Shown here: in pieces, positions 43,739 to 53,848 of the stretch
Layout of the letters: each line of letters opens with the position of its first letter
Numbering within the stretch: position 1 is the first letter of the stretch
From: Verrucomicrobiota bacterium
Lineage (GTDB): Bacteria > Verrucomicrobiota > Verrucomicrobiia > Limisphaerales > JADJPG01
Assembly: GCA_016713365.1 (NCBI GenBank)
Contig: JADJPG010000002.1
Span: 127,278-191,277 of the forward strand
Direction: 5' to 3'
DNA: 64,000 nucleotides
Program-made: the position numbers and the translations under genes
The notes under the pieces: model-generated
What the model was told of the DNA's origin: nothing
The model's database searches: none
What the model saw: only the letters and a program-made list of their open reading frames with translations

Positions 43739-44158
43739 ATGAAATCACTCACCGAGCATCTCTGGTTCGAAGTCAAGGGCCGTCGAGGATTCGTAAACAT
43801 TACCCCCACTGTCTCTGCCTTGGTGGGGAAGAGTGGCGTTCAGGAAGGATTGTGCCTGGTGAATGCCATGCATATTACGGCCTCCGTGTTCATCAACGAC
43901 GAAGAGGAGGGTTTAAAGCAGGACTATGAAGTGTGGTTGGAGAAACTCGCGCCGCATGAACCGACCAATCGTTACCGCCACAATCAGACCGGGGAAGATA
44001 ATGCGGACGCCCACTTGAAGCGGCAAATCATGGGACGAGAAGTTGTCATCGCTATTACAAAAGGTGAACTCGACCTCGGTCCGTGGGAACAAATCTTCTA
44101 CGGCGAGTTTGATGGCAACCGTCGGAAGCGCGTGCTGGTGAAGGTCATTGGGGAGTAG
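43739..44158 (+). CDS. yjbQ: YjbQ family protein (UPF0047)
   Basis: The 139-residue product is a full-length UPF0047/YjbQ protein, a family with weak thiamine-phosphate synthase activity and unclear physiological role. Its signature stretches are GFVNITPTVSALVGKSGVQEGLCLVNAMHITASVFINDEEEGL, RYRHNQTGEDNADAHLKRQIMGREVVIAITKGELDLGPWEQIFYGEFDG and RKRVLVKVIG. The conserved His and Asp/Glu residues are present. It is transcribed away from mreB and stops 60 bases before the convergent tRNA gene. Confidence 0.93.
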   Translation: MKSLTEHLWFEVKGRRGFVNITPTVSALVGKSGVQEGLCLVNAMHITASVFINDEEEGLKQDYEVWLEKLAPHEPTNRYRHNQTGEDNADAHLKRQIMGREVVIAITKGELDLGPWEQIFYGEFDGNRRKRVLVKVIGE

Positions 44159-44217
44159 GCGACGACCTGAGGCTGGAAGGGGAGCCTGAACCTGCGGTTG
44201 AATGTTTGGGAAGGAAT

Positions 44218-44292
<75 letters not shown>

Positions 44293-44398
44293 AACCGGGA
44301 CGCAAATCTTTCCAAGACCCAGCCCGCTCTGTCAAACCGAATGATAAAGGGGAGCAACCCAATATCGCTTTTTTACCCGCTGGGTTTCCCTTCAAGGA

Positions 44399-46132
44399 CT
44401 ACTCAGGATGGAAAATAAACTGGCAACGAGTTGGGAGGGCGCCCCGATGCTTGACCTTGGCAACCGAACAAGACGTGACCTCGCCATATCCTGGCGAGAA
44501 CTCGCCGATGGCTGTCGTCAATTCCGAATCTGCCGCGCAAATCGAAAGCCTCAATCGGGACGAGTCTTCCCTCTGAATCAGAAAGCCGCCTGATTGCGTC
44601 GTGACATCCCAGCGAGGGTCAAAATGCATTCGCCACTCGATCTCATGGGCACCATCTCCTTCCAGCTCGTCTTCGATGATGACTTCGTCTCTGGCTCCGA
44701 ACCTGAATTTGCGACGATGAAGGACCTTGTTTGGCAGTTGCCTTTCGAAGACGCGCGAGCCGTCGTGGAGATTCGTTGCGAGCAAAGGTTCATCACGTCC
44801 TGGAAGAAAAAAGAGATGATGAGAAGGGGCCAGTGGGTCATTGCCGTCAACGGTCACTGTGTTGTGCGAAGAGACGGAACGAAATCGATTTCGTGCGCCG
44901 GGGTTCCAAGTGTAGGCGTAAGTACCTGGATCTACGATGAGCGGCTTTTTTTTCCATTCGAGGCAAAACGAAAGATCATCGCTGTGCGCGTGACTGCCGT
45001 GTCCGTGTAGACCGACCCCTCCGAAATCGGAGGCGATGGTCCAATCGGACCTACGCTCGATCCACCAGCCGCTCTTTGGGTAGGTGACCTGTCGAGCGGA
45101 GACAAACTTCTTTGCGAAAATCAACTCTGCCAATTGAAGCAACACATCAGCACGGCCCAGCGACGATGCGTGATCCAATGCGAGGACGCGGCCGCTGTCG
45201 TCGTCTCCAAATGGAAAAACATCGCCCGATGAATCGCGAAAATCCGCCACTATCTGGCACATGGTTTCGAGCCGACGTTCGGCCGATTCCGGAAAAGGCT
45301 CTTCATTGACCAACCGCGCCACCAATGCCATCTCGGTGACAAAGGCATGGTAGCGGAGGGATGCCTCGTTTAATCCGCCGTCAGTCCGGGTTTGTGCCAG
45401 CAACGCCTGCGGGAATTCTGCTTTTGCAAAGCGATACCATCGCTTCGCTGCGGCATCGTTTGGAAAGATGCTCCCTGCCAGCAGTAATCCAAGCAAGTCG
45501 GCGAGGTAGTGATTTGAGGGGATGGTGCGAGATTCCAGACGTCGCCAGATTGCGCTTCCATGCCGCCATAGTTCTCCGGCCCACCTCTGGGTGCCGATTC
45601 TTCGTTCCAGCTCGCCATCAGAAATGGCGTCAGCGGCAACCCAATTAACGAAACGTATTGCCACGTCCATGGCGCAAGTCCATGCAGGTCCATCCGTGTT
45701 GCCATTGGCTTTGAGCCATCGCTGGATGAAGGCGGCGCTGGCACCCGTGTCGGCGGGATTCGCGCACGAGTTCAGAAAGAGCGGATGACCCCGGCTAAAA
45801 TCCCAGATGAGTTTGATGTCGCTGGTGAGATCTTGGGCCTCTGAATCGGGGCCATTCTCACAGAGTTTGAGCAGCAGGGCTTCGTCAAAATCCTGGCCAA
45901 AGACGCGGCTGAATGAGTGGGTTTTGCCATCGAGTTGCGACGCTGTAATCCAGCGCTGCAGTTCGCGTTTGAAGTGTTGCGGAATGCGAATGGCATCCAC
46001 TTCGGGCTGGGGCAACGGACCGTTCTCCCGATAAAGGCCCACCCGCTGGGCGGCCTTTCGCAACAGCAGGCGGGGATGCCGCGCCAGCGGGGAATTTAGG
46101 AAAGTCGCGAGCGACGGCATAAGTCGGTTCAC
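44399..46132 (-). CDS. Heparinase II/III family protein
   Basis: This is a polysaccharide lyase-like protein of the alginate-lyase/heparinase II-III type. An all-alpha toroid forms the first 330 residues (RWAGELWRHGSAIWRRLESRTIPSNHYLADLLGLLLAG, with the catalytic-type NHYL, and LNEASLRYHAFVTEM). The C-terminal beta-sandwich includes GVGLHGHGSHAHSDDLSFCLEW (metal/His site), VDPGTYAYTWN and SSHNTVTVDG. Length is 577. No signal peptide is obvious. Start is GTG 46132, overlapping the stop of the glycosyltransferase gene (GTGA). Such proteins are common in exopolysaccharide gene clusters, where they may trim the polymer. Confidence 0.88.
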   Translation of the reverse strand: MNRLMPSLATFLNSPLARHPRLLLRKAAQRVGLYRENGPLPQPEVDAIRIPQHFKRELQRWITASQLDGKTHSFSRVFGQDFDEALLLKLCENGPDSEAQDLTSDIKLIWDFSRGHPLFLNSCANPADTGASAAFIQRWLKANGNTDGPAWTCAMDVAIRFVNWVAADAISDGELERRIGTQRWAGELWRHGSAIWRRLESRTIPSNHYLADLLGLLLAGSIFPNDAAAKRWYRFAKAEFPQALLAQTRTDGGLNEASLRYHAFVTEMALVARLVNEEPFPESAERRLETMCQIVADFRDSSGDVFPFGDDDSGRVLALDHASSLGRADVLLQLAELIFAKKFVSARQVTYPKSGWWIERRSDWTIASDFGGVGLHGHGSHAHSDDLSFCLEWKKKPLIVDPGTYAYTWNPGARNRFRSVSSHNTVTVDGNDPLAPSHHLFFLPGRDEPLLATNLHDGSRVFERQLPNKVLHRRKFRFGARDEVIIEDELEGDGAHEIEWRMHFDPRWDVTTQSGGFLIQREDSSRLRLSICAADSELTTAIGEFSPGYGEVTSCSVAKVKHRGALPTRCQFIFHPE

Positions 46133-47423
46133 TGACCCGCGGTTTCAAGCAGCTCGGAGAGCTTCGCTACGGTAGAAATGGCTGAGAACTTTTCCAATGC
46201 AGGTTCATTGAAATTCCAGCGTTCTTGACTGCGGGCGACTGTTTCGAACCTCTGGAGTCCTGCGGCGACTGACTCAGCGGTGTGAGCGCACACCAATCCG
46301 GCGTTGCAACGATCCATGATTTCGGTTACTTCGCACGGGCTGGCGAGGGCAAGCATCGGGATGCGGGCTCGAGGGCTTCGAACAGTTTTCCGGGAATGTG
46401 GATCTGGTCGTTTGGCGCCTGGAGCAATAGTGCAACGTCACTTCCCATCATCAATTTCAGAGCTTCGCGGTGTGGAATCATGCCCAGAAAATCCATGTAG
46501 GGAGTAATTCCTGTTTTATTGATCACCGCACTAAGATCGTTTATCCCAGCAGCACCGCCGGCCCAGCGAAATCTGAATTGATCGGGCGTCAGCCTTCGGG
46601 AATCGATGAACTGGCGCATGCCTTCAAAGAACTGATGCGGTGTACGGCTGGCGTACATGGCGCCGGTGTAGGAAATGGTGAATGGTCGGGGCTGGTTCCT
46701 GGTGGGAGGCTCGGGATATTCGGACGGATCGAAGAAGTTGTAGTTGAGCCGAACGGGAGCCCGAAGTTCTTTCCCGTAGGTGGACGTGAGGTAATTGGCG
46801 ATTCCCTGACAGACGGCACTTACTTGATGAGCTCGACGAAGCACTCTCCGTTCGAGTCTTTGATGCATCCAGGTGTGAAACCGTGTTGGCTGCGTGATAT
46901 GATAGTACGGATTGCCGATCCACAAATCGCGATATTCGACCACGCTCGGCACTCCGAATCGTTCTGAAAGATCCGTCGCTACCAGAAGGGAAGTGCGAGG
47001 ATCGAGTGAGGCGAAAATGGCGTCGAACTTTTCGGAACTCAAAAGTTCAGCGCCTCGCTGCGTCGCGGGCTTTCGCCACGGTGCAATTTTGTCGGGTATC
47101 ATCAACCATCGATTGATTTCGCTGGTGAAGCCGATCTTCTGTGCGGTGGGTCGGGACTGGCCCTTTTCAGGCTGCATGTTCACCTGAGAACCTCGCAGCC
47201 GCCGGTATACGCTCGCCAAATCTGTTGCCTTGATTTCCTCGACACGAACTCCGGGCGCGTTTTGGACCGCGACACTCGTTTCATTTCGGGCATGCGTCAG
47301 CACGACCACTTCCCAGCCGAACTTGGGCAGCAATCGCGCGATCCGCCGCATACGCACGCCGCCCATGTTGGCGTCGAGATACGGATGTGCGACGAAGAGA
47401 ACGCGTCGTTTCAAGCGAGGCAC
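46129..47423 (-). CDS. GT4-type glycosyltransferase, apparent -1 frameshift
   Basis: The start (GTG 47423) reads RRVLFVAHPYLDANMGGVRMRRIARLLPKFGWEVVVLT, the usual N-terminus of GT-B glycosyltransferases. Further in are YRDLWIGNPYY, ISYTGAMYASRTPHQFFEGM, RFRWAGG and MIPHREALKLMMGSDVALLLQ. Then IPGKLFEALE runs into a wrong frame at about 46376. The reading resumes in the next frame as ARIPMLALASPCEVTEIM and ends at 46129. One missing G in the GGGC run at 46375-46378 explains it; the restored product is about 431 residues. Its stop overlaps the heparinase start. It probably adds a sugar to a surface polysaccharide. Confidence 0.85.
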
Positions 47424-49585
47424 CTTCTAAGCTCGTCGACGTCGACTGGTGCGCGTCGATTAAGACTTTCTTGAGCCGCCAACGTAAGCAGGGACGATTC
47501 GATCAAGGATTCAGCGGAGATCGGAGGTGGGCCGCCGGACTGCAAACATCGGAGGAACAGATCGAGCAGACGTTCCTGGCCTTTGTCTTGGGCATGGCGA
47601 CCCAGGTTGTCGCGTTTATCCTGACGGAAGAACTCAGCCTCGCGGTAGTCGTGGATCGAGCCACAAGTTTGTCCGACGAAGCATTCGAAGTGCTCTTTGG
47701 GCATGGAGGGGGCGCCTTGCGAGGAGTAAACCACTTGTCCCACCGATCCGTCGGAGAAACGAATGCTGGCCGAGAAGTTACCTGTCGCCTGAAGATCCTC
47801 TCGGTTGGTGCCGAGCGTTTCTGTGTATACCGACTCTGCCGCCTGACCGGCGCACGCCCGGAGGAGATCAAAAAAATGACAGCCCTCGCCCATCAATCTT
47901 CCACCACCGGAGGCGGGATCGTGGACCCACGAATCGGCCGGGATGAATCCAGCATTGACGCGGTAATGCATCATGCGAGGCGTGGATTTGCCGAGCTTAG
48001 CGAAAAGCCATTCGGCATCCTGACTAAACGGGCGATTGAACCCGACGACGAGCCGACTGCCTGGATTGTCACGCATGGCTTGAACCACGTCGCGAAGGCC
48101 ATCCAGAGTCAAGGAAAGCGGCTTCTCGACCCAGACATGTTTTCCCGCGCGTAACGCATCGCAGGCGAATTTGGCGTGCGAATCATGTCGTGTGCTGACG
48201 AAGACGACCTGAACGCCGGAGTCCGCCAATACTTCGTCGACTTTCGAGCATGCCTTTTCGAATCCAAATCGTTTCGCGGCGTGCAGGGCGTGACTTCCGT
48301 TCCGCGTCATGACCGACCTCATGTGAACGTCGCTCCGCTTTTTCAGCAACGGCAGCAGCATTGATTGCGCGTAAGCTCCCGCGCCGATGAAGCCAATGCC
48401 GAAGCTTTCGAGTCGGGCCGGGACCGCGGCAATTGACGGAATAGAAAATCGCTGCGGCGCGGACGGTGCGTTGGGGTAGGTCAAAATGACTCCAACGCGT
48501 TCAATGCTGCGATCGTTCAACAATGTGTAAGCTGCGGGCGCCTCGTCGACGGTGAATCGATGGGTAATCAGCGATGCTGTTGAAATGGTTCCTCGCTGGA
48601 GCAGCTCCAAAAAGGAGCGCATGTTGCGTTGCTCCGTGAAGCGGACGTAGTCGATCGGGTAGTCGTTCCCGCCCTCCTCGTAGCGCCGATCATAGCGACC
48701 GGGTCCGTAGGAGCGTGACAAGGTGAATGAAAGTTCTTTGGCGAAGTATTCCTCCCGCGGAATGGTCATTCCCGTGGCGCCCACCATGACAACGCGGCCG
48801 CGCGAACGAGCCAGCTTGCCGGCAAGTTCCACCGGAGAGCTCTCTGAAGTTGCGGCGCAAATAATAACAGCATCCGCTCCCTGACCACCAGAAATCGAAA
48901 AGACTCCTTCGGCCGCCTGCGCGGGATCGGTCACCACCTCGCAGCCACTGCTGAGGCCCCGTTTTCTAGCGCTTGGCGAGGGATCAATTCCGACTACGCG
49001 ACAGCCGTTCGCACGAAGCAACTGACAGGTGATCAATCCAACGAGCCCGAGCCCGATGACAGCGATGTATTCACCCAATTGGGCCGCAGACTGACGGACA
49101 CCTTGCATCGCGATGGCTCCAACGGTCGTGAAGGCTGCGGCCTCGGCCTCAATGCCGTCGGGGACGTAAGCGGTCAAAAGTCTTGGAACGGAGACGAATT
49201 CCGCGTGGTTGGCCGCACCTACGCCGGCGCACGCCACGAGGTCGCCCGCTTGATAGGTGCCTTCGTCAACGCCGGCGTGGACCACCGTTCCGGCACAGCT
49301 GTAGCCCAGTTCGGAGTAACCTTCGTATTTACTGGCAATCTTTTCCTTGATGCCTGCCACGCCACGCTCCTTGAGTTCTTCCAGTCCTTTGCGAATCAGG
49401 TCAGGCTTCTCGCGAAGCTTCTCCAATAACGATTGCCTTCCTTTGGCGACTTGTGCGCTTTCGGTACCGGCGCTGAGCAAGGAGGCTTGAACCCGGACCA
49501 AGATTCTCCCTCTTGATGGCGAAGGGTCCGGTGTATCAGCCACCACAATCGATCCGGTTTCCAGATCTTGAAGAACTTGTTTCAT
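47411..49585 (-). CDS. Bi-domain zinc-type alcohol dehydrogenase plus Gfo/Idh/MocA oxidoreductase
   Basis: The 724-residue product fuses two dehydrogenases. Residues 1-370 are an MDR/zinc-type alcohol dehydrogenase (YSELGYSCAGTVVHAG, AGDLVACAGVGAANHAEFV, AVIGLGLVGLITCQLLRANGCRVVGIDP). Residues 390-724 are a Gfo/Idh/MocA oxidoreductase (GFIGAGAYAQSMLLPLL, VFVSTRHDSHAKFACDALRAGKHVWVEKPLSL, GEGCHFFDLL). Such fusions are typical of exopolysaccharide clusters, where they are presumed to oxidise nucleotide sugars. Start is ATG 49585 with an AAGGAAA Shine-Dalgarno; longer readings are rejected. Its end overlaps the glycosyltransferase start by 13 bases, so the three genes form an operon. Confidence 0.9.
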   Translation of the reverse strand: MKQVLQDLETGSIVVADTPDPSPSRGRILVRVQASLLSAGTESAQVAKGRQSLLEKLREKPDLIRKGLEELKERGVAGIKEKIASKYEGYSELGYSCAGTVVHAGVDEGTYQAGDLVACAGVGAANHAEFVSVPRLLTAYVPDGIEAEAAAFTTVGAIAMQGVRQSAAQLGEYIAVIGLGLVGLITCQLLRANGCRVVGIDPSPSARKRGLSSGCEVVTDPAQAAEGVFSISGGQGADAVIICAATSESSPVELAGKLARSRGRVVMVGATGMTIPREEYFAKELSFTLSRSYGPGRYDRRYEEGGNDYPIDYVRFTEQRNMRSFLELLQRGTISTASLITHRFTVDEAPAAYTLLNDRSIERVGVILTYPNAPSAPQRFSIPSIAAVPARLESFGIGFIGAGAYAQSMLLPLLKKRSDVHMRSVMTRNGSHALHAAKRFGFEKACSKVDEVLADSGVQVVFVSTRHDSHAKFACDALRAGKHVWVEKPLSLTLDGLRDVVQAMRDNPGSRLVVGFNRPFSQDAEWLFAKLGKSTPRMMHYRVNAGFIPADSWVHDPASGGGRLMGEGCHFFDLLRACAGQAAESVYTETLGTNREDLQATGNFSASIRFSDGSVGQVVYSSQGAPSMPKEHFECFVGQTCGSIHDYREAEFFRQDKRDNLGRHAQDKGQERLLDLFLRCLQSGGPPPISAESLIESSLLTLAAQESLNRRAPVDVDELRRCLA

Positions 49586-50139
49586 CGCTTTCCTTGGCCC
49601 CATCGGGTTGGGCACTCACCTCGGCTGGCGGACTGGCGAGGGCTCAGAAGATCCTTGGCTTCGAACGCTGCTGGCAGCCTCGGGAATTCTTTTCCTTCCC
49701 CGGCGTGATTGAAGCGGCCCGGACTTGGAACTCTGGCGACTTGCGCAACGATGTTCATGCGCCAAGGATCGGACGAATTGGTGTGAAGCAAAAGACCGGA
49801 TTTGGCGGAGCGATGCGCCCTGCCGCCAGGCCGGGGATGAACCGGCTCGTCGTCGAGATATCTGTCAGAATGACAGGGTTGATGTGCGATTGACATTAGA
49901 GTGCTGGCAAACACTCCGTTCGACAGTCGGTCCGGGTATCTGCACGAATAGAGCTTCAATTATTTCAGCGACGCCTCAAACGCAAGCTCTCAGCAAATCG
50001 GGTTCAGGCTTGCGGGGATCTTGAGCACTTGTATTTTGCCGACGACATTATCGTTGTGTGCTCGATTGAAAATCTTCGCATCATGCTGCATCCGATGGCC
50101 TCTGGGCTTCTTAAATGCCCGTAAGTGAACGCTGCCCCG
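49586..50139. other. Gene-free divergent region
   Basis: This 554-base stretch separates the two halves of the polysaccharide-type island. Weak reading frames occur on both strands, but none shows recognisable motifs or a ribosome-binding site. It must hold the promoters for the divergent operons; I cannot assign them with confidence. No terminator or repeat is evident. Confidence 0.6.
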
Positions 50140-51540
50140 ATGTCCCTCAAGAACCACATCCGCGACCTTCCAGAGGCGCATCGTCGTCGGCTGAAGTCCC
50201 TGCTGGCGGTCATTCCTCCGGGAATGCGTCAGTCGAGGACCTATCGGCGCTGGGGCGGATTCCTCAGGGAAGCGCAGTATTGGCCGGCGGAAAGGATTGA
50301 AGCTTGGCAACTGGAGCAGCTGCGCGCGATCGTTCAGCATGCAATTTCTAAAACCGAGGGGTATCGGGAGCTGTATAAAAGCGCTGGGCTTCGGTCTGCT
50401 GCGGACCTGCGGAAATTGAGTGACCTGCGCCGTCTTCCTTTCACGAGTAAAGAGCTGTTTCGCGACAATCTTGAGGCGTTTTCAGTTTCGGGGAGGGATG
50501 GAAGATATGTGACCACCGGAGGATCCACGGGAATTCCCTTTGGCTTTCGGGAAACTTTTGAGACTTCCAGCGTTGAAAATGCGTTCATGCAAACCGGATG
50601 GTCCTGGACTGGTTGGCGATTGGGGCAGGCCAGTGCGGTGTTGCGAGGCGGTTACGTGGGATCGCGAGATTCAATTTCGCAATACGATCCCTTCAACCGC
50701 GAGCTCTCTCTCTCGTCCTATTTTCTTACCAGCGAATCTTTGCCGCGATACCTCGAAGCGATTCGCCGCCGCCGGATCGGTGTTCTTCAAGCCTACCCGT
50801 CGTCGATGAATTTGTTGTGCGATTTGATCAAGGATCGCGGGCTCGAAGGTGAACTGGAACTCGATGTGGTGTTTCTCGGTTCCGAAAACGTTTACCCGTG
50901 GCAGTTGGAAAAGTTTCGAGCCCTCTTTCCATCGGCGAAGTTCTTTTCCTGGTACGGGCACTGCGAGAAAGCGGTGTTGGCTCCCTGGTGTGAGCACACG
51001 ACCAGTTTCCATGCATGGCCGTTTTATGGAGTGACTGAAGTGACGGATGAACGAGGCGCGCCGGTTGAGGAGGGAACTGAAGGGGAGATCGTGGGCACGA
51101 GTTTTCACCAAACGCTGACTCCATTCATTCGCTATCGCACCATGGACCACGCGCTGAAGGGCCAGGCGGGTTGCAAACACTGTCGGCGTGAATTTCCAAT
51201 TCTCACGCGCATCATGGGCCGGGCGCACGAGGTCATTGTTACCCGCACGGGTCGCTTTATTTCCATGACCGCCATCAACATGCACGATGACATTTTCGAT
51301 GGGTTGCGCCAGTTTCAGTTCGTGCAGGAGAAAGCTGGAAGCGTGGCGTTCAACTATGTGCCGAAGCACGATGCGATAACACCTTCTGAATCCCAGAAGA
51401 TTGAGATCGGTCTTCGGGCGAAGTTTGGGGATGACGTGACACTCGTCCTCGTGCCCGTGAAGGAGATTCCTCGCACCAAATCCGGCAAGTATCGCTTTCT
51501 CGACCAGCGGATGGAGATCAGATACGGAGATATCGAATGA
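50140..51540 (+). CDS. CapK/PaaK-like adenylate-forming protein
   Basis: The product resembles phenylacetate-CoA ligase and the CapK proteins of capsule clusters. It has LEQLRAIVQHAISKTEGYRELYKSAGL, LPFTSKELFRDN, YVTTGGSTGIPFGF (the phosphate-binding loop), VVFLGSENVYPWQLEKFRALFP, FSWYGHCEKAVLA, VGTSFHQTLTPFIRYRTMD and the C-terminal IPRTKSGKYRFLDQR. Length is about 466. In polysaccharide clusters it is thought to activate an acid for transfer to the sugar polymer. ATG 50140 is preferred over GTG 50125. It overlaps the DUF362 gene by ATGA. Confidence 0.87.
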   Translation: MSLKNHIRDLPEAHRRRLKSLLAVIPPGMRQSRTYRRWGGFLREAQYWPAERIEAWQLEQLRAIVQHAISKTEGYRELYKSAGLRSAADLRKLSDLRRLPFTSKELFRDNLEAFSVSGRDGRYVTTGGSTGIPFGFRETFETSSVENAFMQTGWSWTGWRLGQASAVLRGGYVGSRDSISQYDPFNRELSLSSYFLTSESLPRYLEAIRRRRIGVLQAYPSSMNLLCDLIKDRGLEGELELDVVFLGSENVYPWQLEKFRALFPSAKFFSWYGHCEKAVLAPWCEHTTSFHAWPFYGVTEVTDERGAPVEEGTEGEIVGTSFHQTLTPFIRYRTMDHALKGQAGCKHCRREFPILTRIMGRAHEVIVTRTGRFISMTAINMHDDIFDGLRQFQFVQEKAGSVAFNYVPKHDAITPSESQKIEIGLRAKFGDDVTLVLVPVKEIPRTKSGKYRFLDQRMEIRYGDIE

Positions 51541-53018
51541 GTCACCTTGTTGCCTTCGGCCTCACGATTCCCGCATACAACTCGACGCCACCGTTTCATC
51601 CGGATGCGACGTTCCCTGAGACGCCCTTCGCGGAAGTATCGACCTCGCCAAACTGGCCGTATCGACTGTTGCGGCGTCTGCTGTTTGATCTGGATTTGGA
51701 TCGGGAACGCTTCGGCACCCGCGATTGGAATCCCCTGGGGGGCTTGATCAAGCCCGGCCAGACCGTGTTGCTTAAGCCCAACTTCGTTCTCAGTTTCAAT
51801 GCGGGTGGCGATGATATCTTTTCGGTCATCACTCACCCTTCGATTCTCCGCGCGCTGGTTGACTATGCGTTCATTGCGTTGAAGGGGCAGGGTCGGATCA
51901 TCATCGCCGATGTTCCTCAGATGGATTGTGACTGGGACGAGTTGATGCGATTGCAGCGCCTTGATTCGATCCAAGAGTTCTACGCCTCGAAATTCGGATT
52001 CAAGGTGGAGGTTTATGACCTGCGCAATTTTGCGGTGATTGATCATACGAAACCGCCGCTGACGGAGAATCGTAAGAAGCTTGCCGGTGATCCGGCAGGC
52101 AGCGTCGTAATCAACCTCGGCAAGCGGAGCCAGTTCTACGGCCTGCCAAACCAAAACTACTATGGCGCCGACTACAATCGTGAGGAAACGATAGCGCACC
52201 ACAACGGCGAAACGCAGGAATACTGTGTCTCCAAGACAATTCTTTCGGCGGATGTATTCCTGTCCGTGCCCAAAATGAAAACCCACAAGAAGGTGGGTGT
52301 CACTTTGAACCTGAAGGGGTTGGTCGGGATCAACACCAACAAGAACTACCTGGTTCATTACCGGTTGGGATCTCCGAAGGAAGGAGGCGATCAAATTCCC
52401 GACTCGCGTGCCGGAAAAGATCGGACTCTGGTCAAGGTTCAACGTTGGGCCTACGACCGTTTCCTGTCCAAGCAATCGAAGGCGGGCGACTCCATCTATA
52501 ATGCGTTCCGCGCTGTTTATCGGGCGACCCTGAAACCCTTCCTGCGGGTATCTGACGAGACGTACGTGCTGGATGCCGGAAACTGGCATGGCAACGACTC
52601 CGCGTGGCGAATGACGGCCGACCTGACGCAGATTCTATTTTTTGCCGATGCGCAGGGCCGCATGCACGATGTCCCACAGCGTAAAATGCTCTGCGTTGTC
52701 GACGGGATTATCGGAGGGGAGCGCATGGGTCCGCTTGAACCCACCGCTCGGCGGAATGGATGCCTGGTCGTCGGGGCGCATCCGGTGGCCGTTGACGTGA
52801 CGACGACTCGGTTGATGGGCTTTGACCCCCGAAAGATTAAGCAGTTCTCCCCGGCGTTGGATCGCGGAAATGCATTCGGATTTGGAGGGTTCCAAGATAT
52901 CGATATCAAGTTCGAAGGCACAGCAATGGCGGGGGAGCGTTTCTTTGCGGCGTCGGATTCGACGCCTTACTTTAAGTTCGCCCCGCATCCCGGCTGGGTC
53001 GGCCAGCTGGAGGTTTAG
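51537..53018 (+). CDS. DUF362 domain protein
   Basis: The 493-residue product has DUF362 features: GQTVLLKPNFVLSFNAG, THPSILRALVDYAFIALKGQGRIIIADVPQMD, VFLSVPKMKTHKKVGVTLNLKGLVGIN, VVDGIIGGERMGPLEPTARRNGCLVVGAHPVAVDVTTTRLMGFDP. The conserved Lys, Asp and Cys-free core are typical. The C-terminal ferredoxin [4Fe-4S] clusters found in some relatives are not seen. The function is unknown; it recurs with CapK-like and heparinase genes in polysaccharide clusters. It is translationally coupled to the preceding gene by ATGA. Confidence 0.87.
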   Translation: MSHLVAFGLTIPAYNSTPPFHPDATFPETPFAEVSTSPNWPYRLLRRLLFDLDLDRERFGTRDWNPLGGLIKPGQTVLLKPNFVLSFNAGGDDIFSVITHPSILRALVDYAFIALKGQGRIIIADVPQMDCDWDELMRLQRLDSIQEFYASKFGFKVEVYDLRNFAVIDHTKPPLTENRKKLAGDPAGSVVINLGKRSQFYGLPNQNYYGADYNREETIAHHNGETQEYCVSKTILSADVFLSVPKMKTHKKVGVTLNLKGLVGINTNKNYLVHYRLGSPKEGGDQIPDSRAGKDRTLVKVQRWAYDRFLSKQSKAGDSIYNAFRAVYRATLKPFLRVSDETYVLDAGNWHGNDSAWRMTADLTQILFFADAQGRMHDVPQRKMLCVVDGIIGGERMGPLEPTARRNGCLVVGAHPVAVDVTTTRLMGFDPRKIKQFSPALDRGNAFGFGGFQDIDIKFEGTAMAGERFFAASDSTPYFKFAPHPGWVGQLEV

Positions 53019-53114
53019 CGCAACTCCCGTTCGCGGCTCAGTTTGGAGGGAGGAATTCATCCGCCATCATTTTATTGTCTTCCCGGATTTGATTCGGTCG
53101 CCATACTTTTTCCG

Positions 53115-53681
53115 GTGACCAGCGAAGCGGTGCAAAAACTTCCAGATTCAACTTCACGAGCGGTTCAGCCCGCCGTGGCTTGGTTCTGCCTGCGGTCGCA
53201 GCCCAAGCACGAGCATATTGCGGCCGGGCATTTGCAGAAGCTGGAAGGCGTCGAGGTTTTCAATCCCCGGCTTCGCTTCGTCCGCAATACCAGGATCGGG
53301 CCGGTGACCGTCACCGAATCCATGTTTCCCAACTATCTGTTCGCCAAGTTTGATTGGGAACAGAGCTTGAACCGCATCCACTATTCCCCGGGAGTTTCGG
53401 GGGTGGTGCATTTTGGAAACAAGTGGCCGACCATTCCAGACTCTGCGATCGAGGAGATTCGGCGCCTCATCGGGACCGAGGAGGTCCACGTGATTTCGAA
53501 TCAGGTCGCGCCGGGGGACGAGATCGATGTTTCAGGCGGGATTTTTCACGGGCTTCAAGCCGTCGTGACGTCCGTGATGCCGGGGAAGGATCGTGTCTTG
53601 GTCCTGATGGATTTCCTCGGCCGCCAGACCGCCGTCGAGATTGAGATGCGGTCTATCATTCGACGTTCTCCCGGCCGGTAG
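53115..53681 (+). CDS. NusG paralogue, UpxY/RfaH-type antiterminator
   Basis: The NGN domain is clear: WFCLRSQPKHEHIAAGHLQKLEGVEVFNPRLRF, VTESMFPNYLFAKFD, IHYSPGVSGVVHFGNKWPTIPDSAIEEIRRLI. A KOW domain follows: PGDEIDVSGGIFHGLQAVVTSVMPGKDRVLVLMDFLGRQTAVEI. It is a NusG specialised paralogue, like UpxY and RfaH, which promote full-length transcription of polysaccharide operons. Start is GTG 53115 (188 residues); longer readings from 53043 lack similarity. Such regulators usually precede their operon. Here the gene is last in a cluster of three, with no polysaccharide genes after it. Confidence 0.87.
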   Translation: MTSEAVQKLPDSTSRAVQPAVAWFCLRSQPKHEHIAAGHLQKLEGVEVFNPRLRFVRNTRIGPVTVTESMFPNYLFAKFDWEQSLNRIHYSPGVSGVVHFGNKWPTIPDSAIEEIRRLIGTEEVHVISNQVAPGDEIDVSGGIFHGLQAVVTSVMPGKDRVLVLMDFLGRQTAVEIEMRSIIRRSPGR

Positions 53682-53848
53682 CTCTAACCCTGCGAAGACT
53701 GAGCCGGCGGACGCCCTTGAAATTGTTCTGCACGAGCCGCTCTGCAAAGATCGTTCTTAAGGAACCTCAATCCCGGCAGCGCGACGTGTCTGAAAACCCC
53801 CGTGCTCTGCCTTTGCGCCTCCGTCCGACGAGCATGTCGGTAACCGGA

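Noticed and set aside
49582..49959. 125-residue minus-strand open frame upstream of the bi-domain dehydrogenase
   Set aside because: It has no recognisable motif, has atypical composition, and overlaps the start of the well-supported gene in another frame.
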